Assembly: GCF_000379825.1 (NCBI RefSeq)
Contig: NZ_KB903825.1
Location: forward strand, 292,583 to 356,582
DNA from: Longispora albida DSM 44784
GTDB taxonomy: Bacteria; Actinomycetota; Actinomycetes; Mycobacteriales; Micromonosporaceae
Direction: 5' to 3'
Length of the DNA: 64,000 nt
A program made the translations under genes and the position numbers. Shown one piece after another: positions 35,047 to 43,200 of the stretch. Within the stretch, counting starts at the first letter, position 1. Each line of letters opens with the position of its first letter. The notes below the pieces were generated by a model. It saw only the letters and a program-made list of their open reading frames with translations. It was not told the origin of the DNA and did not search any database.

Positions 35047-36504
35047 ATGGGAGTCCGGTTCAGGGCCGCCATCGGCGTGCTGATGCTCGCCGGGGTGTAC
35101 GTCCTCGCGCTGTCCATCGTGGCTGGTGCCGCGTACGGGATCTACGCGCTCGCGGTCAGCGACTTGGCGGGCGTTATCGCGGGCCTGCTCATGTTCGCCC
35201 TGGGCGGTGTCGCTCTCGCGGTTGTCAGGGGCCTGCGGCAAGCGCTGGCCCCGGCCCCGGTTGAACCCTCCGGCCAGCTGGTCACCGAGGACGACGCACC
35301 GGAGCTGTGGGCGGCGGTCCGGGCACTGGCCGCCGAGGTGCGGACCAGGGCACCGGACGAGATCCGGCTGATCCCCGACGTCAACGCCGCGGTCACCGAG
35401 AACACGAGGCTGCTCGGCCTCGCGGCCGGCCACCGCACGATGTACCTCGGCGCGCCGCTCATGCTCGCCCTGTCCGTGGGCCAGCTCCGCTCGGTGCTCG
35501 CCCACGAACTCGGCCACTACTCCGGCAGCGACACCCGCCTCGGCACGATCAGCTACCTGGGCCGGGGCAGCCTGCTCCACATCGGCGCCCGGCTGTCCCG
35601 GTGGAACCCGGCCAGCTGGCTGCTGCTCGGGTACTTCTTCCTGTTCCTGCTGGTCACCCAGGCGATCAGCCGCCGCCAGGAGTTCCTCGCCGACCAGTTC
35701 TCCGTGCGGGTGGCCGGGCGCGACACCGCGATCAGCGCGCTCCAGGAGATCCCGGTGGCGGGTGCGGCGTACGGCGCTTTCCTGCGCAGCTACCTCGTCC
35801 TGGGGCTTGAGCAGAACATGGCGCCGTCCAGCGTGATGGCGGGCTTCCGCGAGTTCCTGGCGGCCCGGCGCGGCGAACTCGCAAGCCTCCGGGCCGATCC
35901 GGAACCGGAGGAGCGCTCCCGCTGGGACTCCCACCCGCCGATCGCCGAGCGCGTCCGGGCACTGTCGGCACTGTCCGCGCTGGAGGCCGGGCAGAGCACC
36001 GGGGACGACCGGCAGTCGACCGTGCTGCTCGGCGAGACCGACCGGCTGCTGCTCGGCATGGAGCAGCAGGCCTTCGACTTCGGCGACCGGCAGGTACTCG
36101 ACTGGGACGAGCTCATTCCCGCCGCTGCCGCCGCCGGTGCCCGGAAGTTCACCAGCATGTTGTACACCGGCGCTGCCCGGCTGGCCGGCTCCCACCCCGC
36201 GCATCTGGGCACGGTCCTCGACCTGCTCGCCAGCGGCCGGGCCGAGTCCCTCGGCACGAGCGTGTTCGCCCAGGGCGACGAGCTTGCCAGCCTGGTCGGC
36301 ATCGCCGTGGAGACCACCGTCGTGGCCTCCGGGGCTGGCCGCCTGCGGCCGAGCTGGGCGGGCCCGACCGAGCTGGTGGCCCTTGACGGCACCCGGCTGG
36401 ACTTCGCCGAGCTGGTCGCGAAGGCCGTCGCGGACCGGGCGGCCGTCGCGGACCTGCGCGCCCGGCTGGCCGAGCTGAACGTGGACGTCACCGCCGGAAA
36501 GTAA
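35047..36504 (+). CDS. M48-family membrane zinc metallopeptidase (Ste24/HtpX-like)
   Basis: A 485-residue membrane protease. Two helices lie at the N-terminus (about 8-63) and at least one more near 190-205. The zinc site is HELGH (H153, E154, H157) with the third ligand in RRQEFLADQF (E212). The C-terminal part (330-485) is long and cytoplasmic or extracytoplasmic with no recognised motif. The N-terminal layout is Ste24/HtpX-like; the family processes membrane or misfolded proteins. Confidence 0.9.
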   Translation: MGVRFRAAIGVLMLAGVYVLALSIVAGAAYGIYALAVSDLAGVIAGLLMFALGGVALAVVRGLRQALAPAPVEPSGQLVTEDDAPELWAAVRALAAEVRTRAPDEIRLIPDVNAAVTENTRLLGLAAGHRTMYLGAPLMLALSVGQLRSVLAHELGHYSGSDTRLGTISYLGRGSLLHIGARLSRWNPASWLLLGYFFLFLLVTQAISRRQEFLADQFSVRVAGRDTAISALQEIPVAGAAYGAFLRSYLVLGLEQNMAPSSVMAGFREFLAARRGELASLRADPEPEERSRWDSHPPIAERVRALSALSALEAGQSTGDDRQSTVLLGETDRLLLGMEQQAFDFGDRQVLDWDELIPAAAAAGARKFTSMLYTGAARLAGSHPAHLGTVLDLLASGRAESLGTSVFAQGDELASLVGIAVETTVVASGAGRLRPSWAGPTELVALDGTRLDFAELVAKAVADRAAVADLRARLAELNVDVTAGK

Positions 36505-36610
36505 CAAGGCGTTCACCCGGTGAAGTAGTCCCGGCTGCTGCTTGTTTCCGCGCAGTGAGGTATGACACTCTGCACCTCACGTCTCACTCCCCCTCAGGAG
36601 ACACATCATC

Positions 36611-37891
36611 ATGCGCAGAAGAGTCGCAGCCGCGTTCGCGGCGCTCGCCGTCGTGCTCACCGCCGCCGCACCAGCAGGTGCCGGCCCCACCATCGAGCGC
36701 GAGTGGCGGGAAGTGTTCTCACCGGACGGCACCATCACCAAGAAGTACCTGCCGAAGGAGAAGCGCCAGTCCCTCGCACCCCGGGACTTCGCGGCGGCCT
36801 CCGCAGCCGGCGTGACGGCGCTCCAGGACACAGGGCCGGTCGGCCAGCGCTTCGACCTGGTGATCGTCGGCGACGGGTACACAGCGTCCGAGCAGGGCCT
36901 GCTCCGCCAGCACGCCGAGGCGAAGTGGAGCGAGATCGCGGCCACGGCCCCGTGGAACAAGTACCGGAACCAGATCAACGTCTGGCTCGTCAACGTCGTG
37001 TCGGCCCAGTCGGGCGTCGACAACGACCCGAGCCCTGGGGTCAGCAGGGACACCGCTCTCGACATGGGCTTCTGGTGCTTCAACACCGAGCGGCTGCTGT
37101 GCGTCGACGAGGCGAAGGCGCAGTCCTACGCCGCCCAGGCGCCCGCCGTGGACGCCATCGTGGCGGTGGGCAACTCGGCGAAGTACGGCGGGGCCGGGTA
37201 CCCGAGCCTGTCCACAGTGTCCGGCGGCAATGCCCAGTCGGCGCAGGTCGCGATCCACGAACTCGGGCACTCCGTCGGCGGGCTGGCCGACGAGTACTTC
37301 AGCCCGGGCACCTACACCGGCACGGAGCCGGCCGAGCCCAACATCACCCAGTCGCCCAGCGGCACGAAGTGGGCCTCCTACCTGGGCAAGCCCACGCCGG
37401 ACGGTGGCGTGATCGGCGCGTACGAAGGCGCGGGCTACTACGAGCACGGCCTCTACCGGCCCTCGCAGGACTCCCTGATGCGCAGCCTCGGCAAGCCGTT
37501 CAACAGCATCGGCCTCGACGTCATGGACCGGGCGATCTCCAGCAAGATCTCGACCGGCCTGCCGACCTGCCCGGACCCGAGCCCGTACGCCCTCGGCCGC
37601 AACTGCCAGCGCGGCCCGATCTCCGCGTCGGCCGGCAACCTCGCGTACTTCTGGATCTACCTGCCGGCGGGCACGACGTCGCTGACGATCACCACCTCCG
37701 GCGGTACCGGCAACGCCGACATCTACTACAACCCGGGCAGCTGGGCCACGCGCACCACATACAGCGCCCGTTCGACCAACCCCGGCAACACGGAGACCCT
37801 GACAGTGAAGAACTCTGCGGCCGGCTACCGCTACATCAGCCTGTACGCGGCTTCGTCGTTCTCGGGCGTCACCATCTCCACTAGCTACTGA
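36611..37891 (+). CDS. Secreted M64-family metallopeptidase with C-terminal PPC-like domain
   Basis: A 426-residue secreted enzyme. The signal peptide ends at AGA-GP. The M64 (IgA-peptidase type) domain shows FDLVIVGDGYT and the zinc motif HELGHSVGGLADEY (H216, E217, H220, then an acidic ligand). The last ~90 residues (RNCQRGPISASAGNLAYFWI ... FSGVTISTSY) resemble the bacterial pre-peptidase C-terminal (PPC) beta-sandwich, here used as a binding module. The ATG follows AGGAGACACATCATC. Its stop is 4 bases before the left 38-bp direct repeat. Confidence 0.92.
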   Translation: MRRRVAAAFAALAVVLTAAAPAGAGPTIEREWREVFSPDGTITKKYLPKEKRQSLAPRDFAAASAAGVTALQDTGPVGQRFDLVIVGDGYTASEQGLLRQHAEAKWSEIAATAPWNKYRNQINVWLVNVVSAQSGVDNDPSPGVSRDTALDMGFWCFNTERLLCVDEAKAQSYAAQAPAVDAIVAVGNSAKYGGAGYPSLSTVSGGNAQSAQVAIHELGHSVGGLADEYFSPGTYTGTEPAEPNITQSPSGTKWASYLGKPTPDGGVIGAYEGAGYYEHGLYRPSQDSLMRSLGKPFNSIGLDVMDRAISSKISTGLPTCPDPSPYALGRNCQRGPISASAGNLAYFWIYLPAGTTSLTITTSGGTGNADIYYNPGSWATRTTYSARSTNPGNTETLTVKNSAAGYRYISLYAASSFSGVTISTSY

Positions 37892-37895
37892 TCGC

Positions 37896-37933
37896 CCGGC
37901 GGCGGCGCCAGATGAGCCAGGCGCCGCCGGCCG
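37896..37933. repeat. 38-bp direct repeat, left copy (cassette boundary)
   Basis: Identical at all 38 positions to 39743-39780. Each copy contains a 10-bp hairpin (CGGCGGCGCC / GGCGCCGCCG around AGATGAGCCA). The right copy is the coding 3' end of the neighbouring surface-protein gene (GAWLIWRRRR). The left copy lies outside any gene, and between the two sits the DprA/PRTase pair. This is what site-specific insertion into a gene 3' end leaves behind. Confidence 0.9.
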
Positions 37934-37949
37934 GCTCGCGACGCCAAGG

Positions 37950-38673
37950 TCAGGCCGGTCTTTGGCGAGGGACCTGAATCCGGGGAGCTCGCTCCAGTAC
38001 CGGCCGCCAGCGGTCCGAACCCGAGTAGTCGACCCATCGCCCGATCGCGATGATCACTACGGTGTCAGCTCCCGCGTTCTTGAGGGCGTGCGCGGCCGAC
38101 TGGGCGTGTCCACCTTGGACCCAGGTGTCCTCGATGAGAATGACGCGGTGTCCGCTGAGGTTGTCGCGTGCCGTGAACTGACCTGGGTGGAGCGCCCGGC
38201 GATTCCCCAGTACGGCCTCGGGATGGAAGTCGAGGTCGACCCAGGCCAGATTCCGCATCGGGGAGGTCATCAGGATGCGAAGCGGCTGCGGCAGCCCTCG
38301 GCGGCGCGGGTTGGTGCTGGGAACGACAGTCCAGGCGGTTGGCCGTCCACCAAGCTCCGTGACGATCTGCGGGCCGTGCCGTCGGAGGTGCAAAGATCAG
38401 GAAGGTCTGTGCCTTGCGGGCGGCGTCGCCCCAGCCTGGCTCGTAGATCTTCTTGTAGTTGTACAGGTGCGGCGCGATCTGATGATCGCGCGGGGCATAG
38501 ACGACGTGGTGGACCGCGTCGGCCAGGACATTTCTGGCCCGCGTGAAGTGTTCTTGGCAGGTGTCGCATCGTTCGGATGTGGATCGTTCCACGGAGCCCC
38601 GGCACACGACGCACACGATGCCCCGGGTCGCGGGCGCCACGGTGCGAAGATCGACGGCTTGGGAGCGGAACAT
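37950..38673 (-). pseudogene. Zinc-ribbon phosphoribosyltransferase (ComF-like), frameshifted
   Basis: Two overlapping frames together spell one PRTase of about 240 residues. The first, from ATG 38673, gives a four-cysteine zinc ribbon (GIVCVVCRG...CDTCQEHF), then HHVVYAPRDHQIAPHLYNYK and KAQTFLIFA. The second, entered at about 38385-38395, gives LHLRRHGPQIVTELGG, VVPSTNPRRRG, and the PRPP loop VILIEDTWVQGGHAQSAA. The second frame has a TGA just upstream, so a single-base shift is needed; one extra base (or two missing) explains it. Possible explanations are a true inactivation, a sequencing error, or programmed shifting. It lies directly after dprA, 22 bases from its stop. Confidence 0.8.
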
Positions 38674-38695
38674 CTCGTAGGCTACGTCGCGGCTA

Positions 38696-39610
38696 TCACC
38701 AGGCAAACAGACGCTCCGCGTGGATCGGATCCGCCGTCAGATCCAGGGACTCGATGATCATCTCGACGATGGCGGCAAGATGGTCGGGGTCCTTGGCGAC
38801 ATACACGCCGGGCTTGTTGCCGGCATAGTCGCGCGCCCATTCATGCCGCAGGAGATGTTCCGGGAACACGACCGGCCGTCCGTGCTCCAGTGCCATGCGG
38901 GCCTGGGCGCGGGCACCGGAGCGGTATTCGGCTTCCACGACGATGGTCGCGGCGGCGTAGCCACTCATGATCGCGTTACGCGCGAGGAACTGTTCCTTGG
39001 CGACAGGCGTGCCGGGGGCATAAGCGGACAGGAGGAGACCCGCAGCTGCGATCGTCTCGTGCAGCTCGGCGTTTTCCGGCGGGTAGGAGATGTCAGGTCC
39101 GGACGCGATGACCGCGACGGTGCGCCCGCCGGCGGTGAGCGCTCCGGTGTGGGCTGCGGTGTCCACTCCGCGCGCCAGGCCGGAGACGACGGTGACGTCG
39201 TGCTGGGCGAGAGTACGAGCGATGGTGGACGCCACCCGGAGACGGTCTGGGCTCGCGGACCGCGACCCGACCACTGCGACGGCCCGATGGTCGTCGCGAA
39301 GCAGGCCGCGCGTGAAGATCAGAGGCGGCATCTGCTTGATGGAACGCAGCCGGGCGGGGTAGGCCTCATCGAAGACCGACAGGGTGGTTATCCCCGATGT
39401 AGCCCAGGCAGCGATCTGGCCTTCGGCTTCGGCGAGCGCCATCTCGACCGGGTCCTCGCCGATCGGCAATGCGCCGCCGAGACGCTCGTGGAGGATGCGC
39501 AAAGCCGACTCGGCGTCGAGCGCATCCGCGAGGATGCGGCGGTGGTCACGAACCGGAGCACGCAGCAAGGCCAGCGTCGCCGCTGTCTCTCGTGTCGCGT
39601 GTTCGATCAC
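38696..39610 (-). CDS. Compact DprA/Smf-type protein
   Basis: A 304-residue DprA homologue. It has the Rossmann (SLOG) core: AVVGSRSASPDRLRVA, VVSGLARGVDTAAHTGAL, TVAVIASGPDISYPPEN and ARNAIMSGYAAATIVVEAEYRSGA. An N-terminal helical part of about 80 residues precedes it. The C-terminal winged-helix domain of housekeeping DprA (normally ~370 aa) is absent. Housekeeping dprA binds single-stranded DNA and loads RecA; this copy is in an accessory location. GTG 39610 follows AAGGTGAACAC. The region is visibly poorer in G+C than its surroundings, suggesting transfer. It is paired with the PRTase gene downstream. Confidence 0.88.
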   Translation of the reverse strand: MIEHATRETAATLALLRAPVRDHRRILADALDAESALRILHERLGGALPIGEDPVEMALAEAEGQIAAWATSGITTLSVFDEAYPARLRSIKQMPPLIFTRGLLRDDHRAVAVVGSRSASPDRLRVASTIARTLAQHDVTVVSGLARGVDTAAHTGALTAGGRTVAVIASGPDISYPPENAELHETIAAAGLLLSAYAPGTPVAKEQFLARNAIMSGYAAATIVVEAEYRSGARAQARMALEHGRPVVFPEHLLRHEWARDYAGNKPGVYVAKDPDHLAAIVEMIIESLDLTADPIHAERLFAW

Positions 39611-39736
39611 GTGTTCACCTTATCTGAGCCCACTGACAAGAGAATCTCGGACTTTGATTCGGATATGGGTGCTTCTCAGGCCGAAACCCGGACCCGATCT
39701 GACATCAGGACAAGAACGTCGGCGCTGGTAACCAGC

Positions 39737-40222
39737 TCAGGACCGGCGGCGGCGCCAGATGAGCCAGGCGCCGCCGGCCGTGGCGAGTACTGCGGTTCCG
39801 CCGCCGGCCAGCGGGAGGATGCCGGGGCCGGCGGCGACCAGCGCGTTGCTGTCTGTGGCGCAGGCTGCCAGGTCGCGGCCGGGTTCGGTGCGGACGCAGG
39901 CGGTGGTGGACACCTTGCGGCCGGTGGCGGCGGGTTCTCCGATTTTGCCGGTCATGGTCAGCGTGACTGTTCCGTTGGCCGGCAGGGCGACCTGCCAGGT
40001 GACCTCACTCGTGGTGACCCGGCTGGCGGCGGGGCTGGACTTGCGGTGCGTGAGGCTGGCCGGGAGCAGCTGGGAGATCTCGGCGTGCGGGTACGCGGTG
40101 CCGGAGTTGTTGCGGACCTTGATCGTGTAGCGGGACTCGTCGCCGGCCGAGGACTCGCGTGCCTGGTCGTCGAACACGATCGTCACGGGCTGGGGTGGCG
40201 GCGGTGGTGGCAGCGTGAACAT
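39737..40222 (-). CDS. Small DUF11-like surface protein with sortase-like tail
   Basis: A 161-residue protein with a single beta-sandwich domain (SRYTIKVRNNSGTAYPHAEISQLLP) related to the DUF11 repeats of the giant neighbour, followed by ILPLAGGG, one membrane helix and RRRRS. The tail is like an LPxTG signal but with Ala instead of Thr, so recognition by sortase is uncertain. There is no evident N-terminal signal peptide (the start is MFTLPPPPPPQP), which is odd for a surface protein. Its start is 5 bases after the stop of the giant gene, so the two form an operon. Its 3' end is inside the right 38-bp repeat. Confidence 0.75.
   Translation of the reverse strand: MFTLPPPPPPQPVTIVFDDQARESSAGDESRYTIKVRNNSGTAYPHAEISQLLPASLTHRKSSPAASRVTTSEVTWQVALPANGTVTLTMTGKIGEPAATGRKVSTTACVRTEPGRDLAACATDSNALVAAGPGILPLAGGGTAVLATAGGAWLIWRRRRS
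39743..39780. repeat. 38-bp direct repeat, right copy (cassette boundary)
   Basis: Perfect copy of 37896-37933, 1847 bases apart (start to start). Here it encodes the membrane-tail residues AGGAWLIWRRRR of the small DUF11-like gene. Read from the left copy, the same frame would continue for RRRRAISS before a stop at 37880, which could be the original 3' end before insertion. Confidence 0.9.
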
Positions 40223-40227
40223 CGGGC

Positions 40228-43200
40228 TCAGGCCTCCTGGTCGCGGCGGATGAGGACGAGAAGCAGGGCTCCGATGACCAGGCAGCCGAGGCCCCAGCCC
40301 GCGATCGCCCAGAACGGCGTACCGGTCACCGGGATCGGCGGCACGGGGGCTGGCGGCACGGGGCGCGCCGGTCCTGTGCGGACTTTCCAGGTGGCGGAGT
40401 TGTTTTCCAGTACCGGGTCGCTGGCGCGGGTGTGGCGGGCGGTGCCGGGCGTGAGGACGCTGTTGCCGGGTGCGCCGGCCGCGATCACGATCGGGATGGT
40501 CAAGGTCGTGGCAGCTTCGGTACGGCGGGCTGACTCGGGGCGCAGGCCGGGCGGCACCGTGCAGTTCACGACGGTCCCGGCACTGGCAGCCGTGCAGTTC
40601 GACGGCAAAGGCGTGCCTGCCGTGACATGGGGTGGCATCACGATCTCGGCCGGGGTGTCCTCGCGGACGCTCGACGGGCCGAGGTTGGTCAGGTGGACCA
40701 GCACCTTGTCCGCGTCGCCCGGTACGACGAGGTTCGCCGGCTCGGTGATGGTGAGGGCCACGTCGGCGATCGGCGGCTTGACCTTGCCGCCGGGTACGCC
40801 GTCAGCCTTCGAGGAGTTGTTGTCGAGGTCGTTGTCGGCGTTGTCGGCGGTGACCTTGGCGATGTTGGCTATGTCAGACCCGTCGCCGGCGTAGGCCGGG
40901 TCGAGCCGGACGGTGACGGTGTAGACGAGGTCGTCGCCGGGCGCGACGTTGGGTACGACCGGGCAGGTGACGAGCTGGCCTTGTGCGGTACAGGCTGGTG
41001 TGGACGACACGAAGCTGAGCATCGGCGGCAGCGGGTCCATGACGATGACGTTCACCGCCGCGGTGGCCTTGCCGTTGTTCGTGGCGGTCACGATGTAGTC
41101 GTAGGTCTCGCCGGGTGCGATCGCCCTGCCGTCGGCCAGGGTCTTGGTCACCGACATGTCGGTCACCGGCCGGGTGATCATGCCGTCCGGCGGCCGCCAG
41201 GTGTGACTGTTGTTGCCGGGTACGGGGTCGGCGGTGCCGCTGGACACCGTCGCGGTGTTGGCCAGGTCGGAGCCGTCCCCGGTGTAGGCGGGGGAAAGCA
41301 GGACCCGGATCGTCCGGGTCACGGCCGCTCCTGGGGCGAGCGTGTCGCCCGGGCAGCTGACCTGCTGGCCGGCCGCCGTACATCCGTCCATACTGGACAG
41401 GAAGGCGAACGGTGCGGGCAGCGTGTCGCTGATCGTGACGCCGGTGGCGACGGAAGGCCCGGCGTTGCGGACCTCGAACCGGAAGTCGAACTCCGAGCCC
41501 GCCCCGATCTTGGTCGCCGGAGTCGACTTCGTGATGCTGAGATCGGCCTTGGCCGGGGCCGGCCCGCCGCCGGGCAGGCCGGCTTCGGCGGTGTTGTTGG
41601 CCGGCTTGGGATCCGGGCTGCTGGCGGACGCAGCGGCGACGTTACGCACGTCGGCACCGGTGAAGGCCGGGTCGAGGCGGACGGTGAGCTTGTAGGACTG
41701 GGTACCGGACAGGGCTGGGATCTGCGGGCAGGTCACGGTCCGGCCGGCTGCCGTGCAGCCAGCCGGGGTGGACGACAGGAAGGTCAGCTCGGCGGGCAGC
41801 GTGTCGGTGACCTGGACTCCGACGGCGGTGGATGGGCCGTTGTTCGTGACGGTCAGGTTGTAGTCGAAGGTCTCCCCCGGCGCGATCTTCGTGGTACCAG
41901 CCGGGGCCTTCGTGAGGGCGACGTCCGCCGAGCGCGGGCCGACCGGGATCACGAACGGCGCTTCGTTGTTGCCCGGTACGCCGTCGAGCGGTTCGGCCAC
42001 CACATCTTTGCCGCCGGTCAGGGTGCTGTCCGCGTCGGGTGCGACGAGCAGCGGGATGACGTACGTCTTCGTCGCGCCGGGGATCATGCCGGCGGGCACG
42101 GTGCAGGTGATCGGGCCGGTACCCGTGCAGCCGGCCGGCAGCGGGCTGCCCACTGTGGCCTTGGCCGGCAGGGTCACCGTGTGCTTCGCCGTGGCGGCGG
42201 TCGCCGACGGGCCGTTGTTCGTGATGGTGACTGTGATCGAGGTCGCGGTACCTGGCGTGACCGGTGCTGCCGGGGCCGTCACCGCCGTCGCCAGGTCGAT
42301 CTTCCGGTTGGCTGGGCCGCCGCCGGGCAGGCCGGCCTCTGCGGTGTTGTTGGCCGGGTTCGGGTCGGCGCTGGTCGTGGCGGCCCGGGCGATGTTGCGG
42401 ATGTCGGTGCCGTCGCCGGTGTAGGCCACGTCGAGCCGGACGCGGACGGTGTAGGACTGCTTGCCCTTTGCCGCCAGTACGGCGAGCTGGGGGCAGGTGA
42501 CGGTGCGGCCGCTGGCCGAGCAGCCCGACACCCAGGTCAGTGCGGCGGGCAGCTCGTCGGTGACCTGGACGCCGGCCGCGTCGGACGGGCCGTTGTTCGT
42601 CACTTCGATGACGTAGTCGAACTCCTCGCCGGGCGCGACGCGCGTCGTGCTGGCCGTCGCCTTGGTGATCGCCACGTCAGCGCTGGCCGCCGCGACGGGC
42701 ACCGTGAACGGCGCGGTGTTGTTGCCCGCCACGGTGTCCCCCGTGATCGCCACGGCCGCCTGGCCGCCGGTCAGGGTGCTGTCCGGTGCGGCGTCGGGGG
42801 CGACGACGATCGGCAGGTCGAATTCCTTCGTCGTACCGGCCACGAAGCCGGCGGGGATCGTGCAGGTGACCGGTCCCGTTCCGGTGCAGCCCGAGGGCAG
42901 TGTGCCTGGTGTGACCTTGGCCGGCAGGGTGATCGTGACGGTCGCGGCCGTGCTGGTGTCGGAGGGTCCGTTGTGGGTGACCGTGACCTTCACTGTGCCG
43001 GTACCGCCGGGCACGATCGGAGTCGCCGGGCTGGTGGCCGTCACGCCGAGATCCCAGATGCGGGCTGCTGGCGTGCCACCGGGCAGGCCAGCCGTGGCGG
43101 TGTTGTTCGCGCTGTCCGGGTCGGCGGTGGCCGAGCTGACCGTGGCCGTGTTGACGACATCGCTGCCGTTGCCCGCGTACCCGGAGGCGAGCCGGACCCG

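Noticed and set aside
38696..39610. DprA as the housekeeping transformation gene
   Set aside because: It lacks the C-terminal winged helix, lies in a repeat-bounded segment with no competence or topA-region neighbours, and has lower G+C than the surroundings.
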